Origin: an uncultured Clostridia bacterium
GTDB lineage: Bacteria > Bacillota > Clostridia > Oscillospirales > Ruminococcaceae
NCBI GenBank assembly: GCA_947625455.1
Contig: CANQOJ010000141.1
Location: 1-5,877 of the forward strand
Direction of reading: 5' to 3'
DNA: 5,877 nt
The notes under the pieces are model-generated. The model was given only the letters and a program-made list of their open reading frames with translations, was not told the origin of the DNA and did no database searches. Of the stretch, positions 1-4,034 are shown piece by piece; position 1 is the first letter of the stretch, and the number at the start of each line of letters is the position of its first letter. Made by a program: the position numbers and the translations under genes.

Positions 1-77
1 TGGTACGCCAGGAGGGATTCGAACCCCCGACCCTCTGGTTCGTAGCCAGATACTCTATCCAGCTGAGCTACTGGCGC
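1..77 (-). tRNA. tRNA-Arg (anticodon ACG)
   Basis: Read on the minus strand, the 77 bases fold as a complete cloverleaf. The acceptor stem GCGCCAG pairs with CTGGCGT (first pair G-U), followed by discriminator A and an encoded CCA. The D arm contains AGCTCAGCTGGATAGAG. The anticodon stem TCTGG/CCAGA encloses the loop CTACGAA, giving anticodon ACG (Arg, CGN codons; A34 is normally deaminated to inosine). The T arm holds GGTTCGAATCC. The 3' CCA sits at the first bases of the window, so any terminator or further tRNA genes lie outside it. It is transcribed away from the rest of the window from its own promoter at 108-136. Confidence 0.97.
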
Positions 78-107
78 ATAGCTTCAACACTTGTTTACAA
101 CATTATG

Positions 108-136
108 ATTATACCACACAAAGGTCTATTTGTCAA
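108..136 (-). promoter_or_regulatory. Sigma-A promoter of tRNA-Arg
   Basis: On the minus strand there is a TTGACA -35 box (complement of 131-136), a 17-bp spacer and a TATAAT -10 box (complement of 108-113), with TGG just before the -10 (extended -10). Transcription should start near 101, about 24 nt before the tRNA 5' end. Both boxes match the consensus perfectly, as expected for a stable-RNA gene. Confidence 0.9.
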
Positions 137-231
137 GGGGTTTTGGAAAAAAATTGCGTAATTTTTGTTGTAAAGTGATTTGAACCAAACTTAAATCAAC
201 TGACACAAAGCAGGAAAAATGCGTTTGGGGG

Positions 232-260
232 TTGACGGTCAGGGGAAAAGTTGGTATAAT
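232..260 (+). promoter_or_regulatory. Sigma-A promoter of lipoprotein gene
   Basis: TTGACG (232-237), a 17-bp spacer and TATAAT (255-260), preceded by TGG so that the -10 is extended. Predicted start is near 267, leaving a leader of roughly 120 nt before the ATG at 391. It is the only good forward promoter upstream of this gene. Confidence 0.85.
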
Positions 261-379
261 GTGAGTATAAGCGGTAATCTGCGGTCAATGTTTTGCGGGG
301 AATTACGTTTGCGATAAGGCAGTCGGTTGCTGTCAAACTGCGGAAAATCACCGAATGTCGGATTTGTGAAGATTTATGG

Positions 380-385
380 AAAGGA
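380..385 (+). promoter_or_regulatory. Ribosome binding site deciding the lipoprotein start
   Basis: AAAGGA lies about 5-6 nt before the ATG at 391, normal Gram-positive spacing. The alternative in-frame ATG at 376 has only a weak GTGAAG upstream. The site would lie inside the coding sequence if 376 were used, so 391 is preferred. Confidence 0.7.
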
Positions 386-390
386 AAATT

Positions 391-1173
391 ATGGGCAAAA
401 AACTTATCTCGGTCGTTTTAGCGTCGGTACTTTTATCTTTGACGCTTTCGGGGTGCGCTGATTTTGTCAAATCAATGCTTTCGTACTGGGAGGGAATGTC
501 AAAAAGCGAGGTACGGGAACTAATTGAAGGCGAACTTGAAGGAAAGTACAGTGAGGAGTTTTCTGTTCTGAATACATATAAAAGAGGAGGTGACGGTTTT
601 ACATACTTATTGGCAGATTGCAGTCCAAAATCAAGCAGTGATATTGTTTTTGAAATTGAAGCTTTTGAGGTTGGCGGCGGGTATATAATACGCGATACAT
701 ATATTCCGTCTATTGTTAGGGTTGAAATGTTGGAGATTATCAATTCGGTAATTTCTGAATACTCTGATAAATATGCGGCAGACGTTAATGTAGAAGGTCT
801 GTATGATGAGTACGACTCAGGTATCAGGATAGCCGAGAATGCTACAATAAAAAATTTTTCAGAAGCTTTGCCCGATAAAAATTCAACAGATATCTGGATA
901 GCATTGAATGACAAAAACAATTTAGTTCATAACGACATATATAATATTGTTGAAAAAATTGTTGCAGATTTTTATTACACGAATGCTATTATCCATTTCT
1001 ATTATGCAGCAGATGATATTGTTCAGAAATGTATAGATGAAATCAAAAACAATCAACCGACAGACCATTTAGTCTTATATAGAATTCTATACAAACATTA
1101 TCCTTGCGATGCATTTAATTTTAAGGGGAAAAAAGGCACGCTGACACAGATTGATTACGCCGATAAGTTTTAA
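391..1173 (+). CDS. Uncharacterised secreted lipoprotein
   Basis: I do not recognise the family. From the ATG at 391 the protein has 260 residues. Residues 1-22 form a classic lipoprotein signal: basic MGKK, a hydrophobic stretch (residues 5-19) and the lipobox L-S-G-C with Cys22 as the lipidation site. The mature protein should therefore be anchored on the outer face of the membrane. The rest is soluble and mixed alpha/beta, with an acidic N-terminal part (about 35-60, GMSKSEVRELIEGELEGKY) and an aromatic, isoleucine-rich segment (about 183-225, including DFYYTNAIIHFYYAADD). There are no further membrane helices, repeats or catalytic motifs. An upstream in-frame ATG at 376 would give 265 residues but has a poorer ribosome site. 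The gene is more AT-rich than the mcp and pan genes, especially after about 830, which hints at separate origin. It is monocistronic by layout, with its own promoter and a separate promoter for the gene downstream. A real gene is well supported by the signal peptide and ribosome site; its function is unknown. Confidence 0.85.
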   Translation: MGKKLISVVLASVLLSLTLSGCADFVKSMLSYWEGMSKSEVRELIEGELEGKYSEEFSVLNTYKRGGDGFTYLLADCSPKSSSDIVFEIEAFEVGGGYIIRDTYIPSIVRVEMLEIINSVISEYSDKYAADVNVEGLYDEYDSGIRIAENATIKNFSEALPDKNSTDIWIALNDKNNLVHNDIYNIVEKIVADFYYTNAIIHFYYAADDIVQKCIDEIKNNQPTDHLVLYRILYKHYPCDAFNFKGKKGTLTQIDYADKF

Positions 1174-1291
1174 TAGAGGTATTTATTTGCGATTTGATTA
1201 GGGTAGCACACCGTTACATATAATTTACAACAGTTATTGTGAAAATTGCACAATTTCTTTGAGAGAAATTCACTATTTATTTGCAATACTA

Positions 1292-1320
1292 TTGAAAAAC
1301 GGTTTAAATTGTGCTATAAT
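1292..1320 (+). promoter_or_regulatory. Sigma-A promoter of the chemoreceptor gene
   Basis: TTGAAA (1292-1297), a 17-bp spacer and TATAAT (1315-1320), with TGC before the -10 (extended -10). The predicted start near 1327 gives a leader of about 58 nt. It resembles a vegetative promoter; I saw no flagellar sigma-28-type site (TAAA with GCCGATAA at the usual spacing). Confidence 0.85.
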
Positions 1321-1370
1321 GATAATTAAGTTATAAGAACCTTTTACAAGTTGACTTTTATCAAATAACA

Positions 1371-1376
1371 AGGGGG
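1371..1376 (+). promoter_or_regulatory. Ribosome binding site for GTG start of chemoreceptor
   Basis: AGGGGG lies 8 nt before a GTG codon at 1385. No in-frame ATG lies closer to this site and the encoded N-terminus leads straight into the first membrane helix, so GTG is the likely start. Confidence 0.8.
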
Positions 1377-1384
1377 AAATCGAC

Positions 1385-3070
1385 GTGAAAAATCTTAAAA
1401 TATCGGTAAAGATGATTATTTGCTTCGGTCTGGCTATATTGCTGATGACCGTCAATTCCGCCGTCGCAATCATGGGGTTTAACATCATTTCGGACCAGCT
1501 GGACACTTTCTACAACATTGCGTTTAAAAATGTTCAGCTTGCCGACAGCATTAACGTAAACCTCAATCTCGCGGCTAACAATATGATGCAGTCCGTTATG
1601 GAAAACAATTCGGCTGAAATTGACAGAAGACTTTCAGAAGCCAAAGCCGCGCTTGACGCGCTTGACGCGGATATTGCCGCGCTTAAACAGGGGTATTCGG
1701 GCGATACGGCTATTCTTGATGAAATGCAGGCAAGCTGCGCGATTGTGCAGGCTACATATCCCGACTTTGAACAGAGGTGCAAGACAAATTTCACCGACCT
1801 TGCATACAAGCTTTATGATGAAAAAATCGCAGACAGGCTTGCAGAAGCTGACGAGAAAATCAAAATTATAAGAGAAGAAGCCGACCAGCAGGCGCAGCAG
1901 ATATACAAAACCGGCTCTGCAACGGGTACGGGCGCGGTAATTGTCGCAAACATCATAAATACGCTCGGTATGGTTATCGAGATATGCGCGGCGGTTTACC
2001 TTACCAAGCATATCACAAAGGCTGTAAGAGAAATCAACGGTGCTGCGGGCAAAATTGCGCAGGGCGATTTTGACGTTGAGATTAAATACACCTCAAAAGA
2101 CGAGCTCGGACAGCTTTCCGACAGCATGAGAACCCTTTGCGTAAGTACAAAGGAAATCATCTCCGACCTTGACTATGTGCTTAAAAATGTTGCTGATGGA
2201 AATCTTATGGTTGACAGCCGTGCGGAAACCGCTTATGTCGGGGCATATTCCGAACTTTTAAACAGTACGCGTGCGTTTGTTTCAAAGCTTGAGAATGCGC
2301 TTATTAAAATCAACGACGCGGCAGAGCAGGTTTCGTCGGGTTCGGATCAAGTTTCCGCAGGCGCTCAGGCGCTTGCACAAGGCGCAACACAACAAGCGTC
2401 GTCTGTTGAAGAACTTGCGGCAACTATCCAGGCAATTCACGGACAAATCAATACAAACGCTTCCCAGTCCAAGGAAGCAAACGAAAAGACCAACTCCGCA
2501 GGCGCGGAAATGGGCGTTGCAAACGACAAGATGAACGCTCTTGTAAAGGCAATGGAAGAAATCAGGCAGTGTTCAACTCAAATCAGCGACATAATCAAGA
2601 CAATCGAGGACATAGCATTCCAGACCAACATTTTGTCGCTCAATGCGGCAATTGAAGCGGCAAGAGCAGGCGCGGCAGGAAAGGGATTTGCGGTTGTTGC
2701 GGACGAGGTAAGAAACCTAGCTTCCAAATCTGCTGAAGCGGCAAGCAACACTAATGTTCTTATCGAAAATACCGTAAGGGCGATTGAATACGGAAATAAC
2801 CTTGTTGACGAAGTTGCGGACATGATGAAGATAGTTTCAAACGCGTCGCAGGCTGTTGCGGGACTTAATGCAGAGATAGCGGACGGTTCTGCAGAAGCTG
2901 CGCAGTCGATAGCGCAGATAAACATCGGCGTTGACCAGATTTCAAATGTTGTCCAGACAAACTCGGCTACTGCCGAGCAGTCTGCGGCGGCGTCAGAGGA
3001 GTTGTCGAGCCAGGCGACTATGCTCAAAAACCTTATTTCGCAGTTCAAGTTTAAAGCAGAGGAAATGTAA
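1385..3070 (+). CDS. mcp: Methyl-accepting chemotaxis protein (transmembrane chemoreceptor)
   Basis: A complete 561-residue chemoreceptor that would sense a ligand outside the cell and control CheA kinase through CheW at the membrane. In order: a short basic N-terminus; membrane helix 1 (about 9-31); an extracellular, mostly helical sensor of about 150 residues (32-182) resembling the four-helix-bundle type; membrane helix 2 (about 183-206); a HAMP domain (about 207-258, with AQGDFDVEI and DELGQLSDSM); a second HAMP-like stretch (about 258-310, with VADGNLMVDSRAE); and the cytoplasmic signalling hairpin (about 310-555). The hairpin tip is textbook (QTNILSLNAAIEAARAG, 413-429, then GKGFAVVADEVRNLA). 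Glu/Gln pairs suited to methylation occur near 336-343 and 531-539. Spacing from tip to these sites looks, from memory, like the E. coli Tsr (36-heptad) class. There is no C-terminal CheR-docking pentapeptide; the protein ends FKFKAEEM. The ligand cannot be told from sequence. No che or flagellar genes are adjacent, so it is a lone receptor gene with its own promoter and terminator. Confidence 0.96.
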   Translation: MKNLKISVKMIICFGLAILLMTVNSAVAIMGFNIISDQLDTFYNIAFKNVQLADSINVNLNLAANNMMQSVMENNSAEIDRRLSEAKAALDALDADIAALKQGYSGDTAILDEMQASCAIVQATYPDFEQRCKTNFTDLAYKLYDEKIADRLAEADEKIKIIREEADQQAQQIYKTGSATGTGAVIVANIINTLGMVIEICAAVYLTKHITKAVREINGAAGKIAQGDFDVEIKYTSKDELGQLSDSMRTLCVSTKEIISDLDYVLKNVADGNLMVDSRAETAYVGAYSELLNSTRAFVSKLENALIKINDAAEQVSSGSDQVSAGAQALAQGATQQASSVEELAATIQAIHGQINTNASQSKEANEKTNSAGAEMGVANDKMNALVKAMEEIRQCSTQISDIIKTIEDIAFQTNILSLNAAIEAARAGAAGKGFAVVADEVRNLASKSAEAASNTNVLIENTVRAIEYGNNLVDEVADMMKIVSNASQAVAGLNAEIADGSAEAAQSIAQINIGVDQISNVVQTNSATAEQSAAASEELSSQATMLKNLISQFKFKAEEM

Positions 3071-3082
3071 ATTGATGTAAAA

Positions 3083-3116
3083 CCGCTCCGCTGTGAAACG
3101 GTTTACAGCGGAGCGG
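3083..3116 (+). terminator. Terminator hairpin after the chemoreceptor gene
   Basis: CCGCTCCGCTGT (3083-3094) pairs perfectly with ACAGCGGAGCGG (3105-3116). The stem extends three more pairs inside (one G-U), leaving an ACGG loop, for about 15 bp. It begins 12 nt after the stop codon. The tail is AAAATTTTAATTT, so the T tract is interrupted and starts 4 nt late; the stem strength makes termination still likely. Confidence 0.8.
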
Positions 3117-3149
3117 AAAATTTTAATTTGGGCAAATTGAAAAAAGCCC

Positions 3150-3178
3150 TTGACAAAAGTTGAATTTAGTGATATAAT
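3150..3178 (+). promoter_or_regulatory. Sigma-A promoter of tRNA-Leu
   Basis: TTGACA (3150-3155), a 17-bp spacer and TATAAT (3173-3178) are perfect consensus, with TGA before the -10 (extended -10). The start would fall near 3184-3186, only a few bases before the mature tRNA 5' end at 3191. Confidence 0.92.
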
Positions 3179-3190
3179 AAAAAAGCTTTA

Positions 3191-3277
3191 GCCGGTGTGT
3201 TGGAATTGGCAGACGAGGCGGACTCAAAATCCGCTGCCGGCAACGGCGTGTGGGTTCAAGTCCCACCACCGGCACCA
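3191..3277 (+). tRNA. tRNA-Leu (anticodon CAA)
   Basis: An 87-nt class II tRNA. The acceptor stem GCCGGTG pairs with CACCGGC (3267-3273), then discriminator A and an encoded CCA (3275-3277). The anticodon stem GCGGA/TCCGC encloses CTCAAAA, giving anticodon CAA at 3225-3227, which reads UUG leucine codons. A long variable arm (GCCG-GCAA-CGGC) marks it as a leucine-type tRNA, and the T arm has GGTTCAAGTCC. It is a single-gene unit between its own promoter and a hairpin. Confidence 0.97.
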
Positions 3278-3280
3278 TGC

Positions 3281-3311
3281 AACCCCCCTTGTGCTTTGCA
3301 CAAGGGGGGTT
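3281..3311 (+). terminator. GC-rich hairpin terminator of tRNA-Leu
   Basis: AACCCCCCTTGTGC (3281-3294) pairs perfectly with GCACAAGGGGGGTT (3298-3311) around a TTT loop, a 14-bp stem starting 3 nt after the CCA end. With one bulged T the stem can extend through TGC/GCA on the outside. Only three T residues follow, so it is not a standard T-tract terminator, but position and strength fit transcription ending after the tRNA. Confidence 0.75.
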
Positions 3312-3313
3312 TG

Positions 3314-3348
3314 CAGTATACAGTGGACAGTGGAAAGTAGTCAGTAAA
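3314..3348 (+). repeat. Left heptamer array of element A (CAGTNNA, five units)
   Basis: Five contiguous 7-base units in register: CAGTATA, CAGTGGA, CAGTGGA, AAGTAGT, CAGTAAA. Two adjacent units are identical and the others keep an AGT core. The unbroken 7-base phase argues for tandem duplication rather than chance. Confidence 0.7.
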
Positions 3349-3469
3349 TGGTGTCCGCCTTGCGGCGGATAAATTCAGATTGTTTTGAATTTAGGAGAGC
3401 GTAAATCTATCGAGGGTTTACGCTCTTTCCTCTTGATAACAATCTAAATAAATCTGCGGAGCAGATACC

Positions 3470-3504
3470 GCAACTGTATACTGTACATTGTATACTGTCA
3501 ACTG
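3470..3504 (-). repeat. Right heptamer array of element A (inverted, five units)
   Basis: On the minus strand, five contiguous units read CAGTTGA, CAGTATA, CAATGTA, CAGTATA, CAGTTGC. This is the same CAGTNNA unit and the same number of units as the left array, in opposite orientation, so the two arrays act as inverted ends of the element. Confidence 0.7.
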
Positions 3505-3511
3505 CCTACAG

Positions 3512-3599
3512 CTGTGCATCCTGTGCAAATTTTATGTAAACTTTTCTAGGTAAAAATAACATGAAATACTTTACATTTTTTTTGCACAGAAATGCACAG
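3512..3599. repeat. Hairpin element B
   Basis: CTGTGCA-TC-CTGTGCAAA (3512-3529) pairs with TTTGCACAG-AAA-TGCACAG (3581-3599). After a four-base T:T internal loop, ATGTAAA (3534-3540) pairs with TTTACAT (3570-3576). The result is an arm of about 29 bases enclosing 29 bases of AT-rich sequence. Each arm carries CTGTGCA twice. There is no coding content, and it begins 6 bases after element A ends, so it may be part of the same composite. Confidence 0.65.
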
Positions 3600-3641
3600 T
3601 CTCTCCCCAAACGCAAAAAAGTACAGCAAAGCTACCCTTTT

Positions 3642-3693
3642 AGAGGTTAGCGCATTATCCGCCTTACGGCGGATAACGCTGTTAGAGGTAAGA
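3642..3693 (+). repeat. Left 52-bp arm of element C
   Basis: Contains the palindrome TTATCCGCC/GGCGGATAA around TTAC, flanked outside by TTTAGAG GTTAGCG and inside by heptamers GTTAGAG, GTAAGAG, GTAAGAC (3681-3701). Three heptamers are present on this inner side, against five beside the right arm. Confidence 0.85.
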
Positions 3694-3795
3694 GGTAAGA
3701 CTTTGAAGTTCTTGCCTCTTATTTCTTTTATGACAAACTTGCTTTAAAAAGGAAAACAACCTTTAGACTTGAACTCTTACCTCTTACCTCTAACA

Positions 3796-3847
3796 TCTTA
3801 CCTCTAACAGCGTTATCCGCCGTAAGGCGGATAATGCGCTTACCTCT
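3796..3847 (-). repeat. Right 52-bp arm of element C (inverted copy)
   Basis: The reverse complement of the left arm at 51 of 52 positions. On the minus strand its inner side carries five heptamers (GTTAGAG, GTAAGAT, GTTAGAG, GTAAGAG, GTAAGAG; 3808 back to 3774), two more than the left arm, consistent with unit gain or loss. Confidence 0.85.
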
Positions 3848-3888
3848 TCCACGGGTTTTGCCGACTCAAAATATACCCATTCGACCTA

Positions 3889-3917
3889 TTGACAAACAGC
3901 CAACGGCGTGGTATAAT
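3889..3917 (+). promoter_or_regulatory. Sigma-A promoter of the pantothenate operon
   Basis: TTGACA (3889-3894), a 17-bp spacer and TATAAT (3912-3917) are perfect consensus, with TGG before the -10 (extended -10). The predicted start near 3924 leaves a leader of about 110 nt. Such a strong promoter on a vitamin operon suggests that control, if any, acts after initiation, for example through the leader. Confidence 0.9.
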
Positions 3918-3923
3918 AAGTAT

Positions 3924-4034
3924 GCGGATGGTATTCCGTTCATCGGAAACTGTACCGGCATATATTACCCCAAAATCGCAGTCGGAAACATCACGCGCCG
4001 CCGTTTATATGTATTATAGAAAGGCGGAGATGCG
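3924..4034 (+). promoter_or_regulatory. Structured 5' leader of the pantothenate operon (candidate RNA regulator)
   Basis: A first hairpin pairs TTCCG (3934-3938) with CGGAA (3944-3948) around TTCAT, with outer GGTA/TACC (3930-3933 with 3953-3956) and an ACTG bulge on the 3' side. TCGGAAAC occurs at 3943-3950 and again at 3982-3989. A second hairpin pairs CCGCC (3998-4002) plus TTT (4004-4006) with AAAGGCGG (4020-4027), which covers the GGCGGAG ribosome site of the first gene. Known context: a conserved 'pan' RNA motif has been described in leaders of bacterial pan genes. Whether this leader belongs to it is an inference that I cannot confirm from memory. Confidence 0.4.

Larger units (their letters stand above)
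78..390. other. Divergent intergenic region between tRNA-Arg and lipoprotein gene
   Basis: This stretch holds two promoters firing in opposite directions: the tRNA-Arg promoter (108-136, minus) and the lipoprotein promoter (232-260, plus). Between them, 137-231 is AT-rich with A and T runs and contains no gene that I can support. From about 267 to 390 lies the untranslated leader of the lipoprotein gene. It contains only a weak 5-bp hairpin (GCAGT 319-323 with ACTGC 337-341) and no riboswitch class that I recognise. Confidence 0.6.
1174..1384. other. Intergenic region and leader before the chemoreceptor gene
   Basis: AT-rich spacer holding the mcp promoter (1292-1320) and a short leader (about 1327-1384). 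A weak hairpin (AATTTCT 1252-1258 with AGAAATT 1264-1270) lacks a T tract and is a poor terminator for the lipoprotein gene. GCACAATTT (1248-1256) recurs inverted as AAATTGTGC (1306-1314), directly against the -10 box. No GEMM (c-di-GMP) riboswitch sequence is visible, although such elements sometimes precede clostridial chemoreceptor genes. Confidence 0.5.
3313..3505. repeat. Palindromic repeat element A with terminal heptamer arrays
   Basis: About 193 bases that fold back on themselves at several levels. The ends are inverted: 3313-3331 matches the complement of 3480-3498 at 16 of 19 positions. Inside lie a TCCGCC/GGCGGA hairpin (3354-3369), an outer stem AGATTGTT/AACAATCT (3377-3384 with 3438-3445) enclosing a perfect 10-bp stem AGAGCGTAAA/TTTACGCTCT (3396-3405 with 3417-3426), and ATCTGC/GCAGAT (3452-3457 with 3461-3466). 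There is no coding content. Size and inverted ends suggest a small non-autonomous mobile or REP-like element sitting directly after the tRNA-Leu hairpin; no target-site duplication could be assigned with confidence. Confidence 0.75.
3639..3847. repeat. Long inverted-repeat element C
   Basis: A left arm (3642-3693) and a right arm (3796-3847), each 52 bases, are inverted copies differing at one position. They are separated by 102 bases containing further heptamers and AT-rich sequence with no gene. Each arm also holds its own palindrome (TTATCCGCC-4 nt-GGCGGATAA). The structure can form either one very long hairpin or two separate ones. The near-perfect arms imply recent origin or ongoing correction between arms. 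The right arm ends about 40 bases before the pantothenate operon promoter. Confidence 0.85.
3278..4034. other. Non-coding, repeat-dense region between tRNA-Leu and the pantothenate operon
   Basis: About 750 bases with no supportable gene. In order it holds the tRNA terminator, palindromic element A (3313-3505), hairpin element B (3512-3599), a 40-base plain spacer, long inverted-repeat element C (3639-3847), the operon promoter (3889-3917) and a structured leader (about 3924-4034). The only sizeable open frame (3834-4019) runs through the repeat and the promoter, has no ribosome site and is rejected. Confidence 0.8.

Noticed and set aside
149..166. AAAAATT/AATTTTT hairpin as a terminator
   Set aside because: A 7-bp stem made only of A-T pairs is too weak, and it sits between two divergent promoters with no gene to terminate inside the window.
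348..920. 190-codon open frame on the minus strand over the lipoprotein gene
   Set aside because: It lies antisense to a gene with a clear promoter, ribosome site and lipoprotein signal. It is serine/isoleucine-rich as expected of a shadow frame and has no supporting start site.
1252..1270. Terminator for the lipoprotein gene
   Set aside because: The AATTTCT/AGAAATT stem is weak, lies about 80 bases after the stop and has no T tract.
1327..1384. c-di-GMP (GEMM) riboswitch before the chemoreceptor
   Set aside because: The leader is only about 58 nt, AT-rich, and lacks the paired GC-rich stems and conserved bases of that class.
2578..3048. 156-codon minus-strand frame within mcp
   Set aside because: It is antisense to the most conserved part of the chemoreceptor and is explained by alanine/glutamate-rich codons read backwards.
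3313..3847. CRISPR array
   Set aside because: The repeats are 7-base tandem units without spacers, plus inverted arms; there are no 23-40 bp direct repeats with unique spacers and no cas genes.
3313..3847. Insertion sequence with a transposase
   Set aside because: No open frame of transposase length or motif exists between the inverted repeats; at most these are non-autonomous elements.
3834..4019. 61-codon open frame before panG
   Set aside because: It starts inside the repeat arm and runs across the pan promoter, so the operon transcript would lack its start. There is no ribosome site and no recognisable protein pattern.
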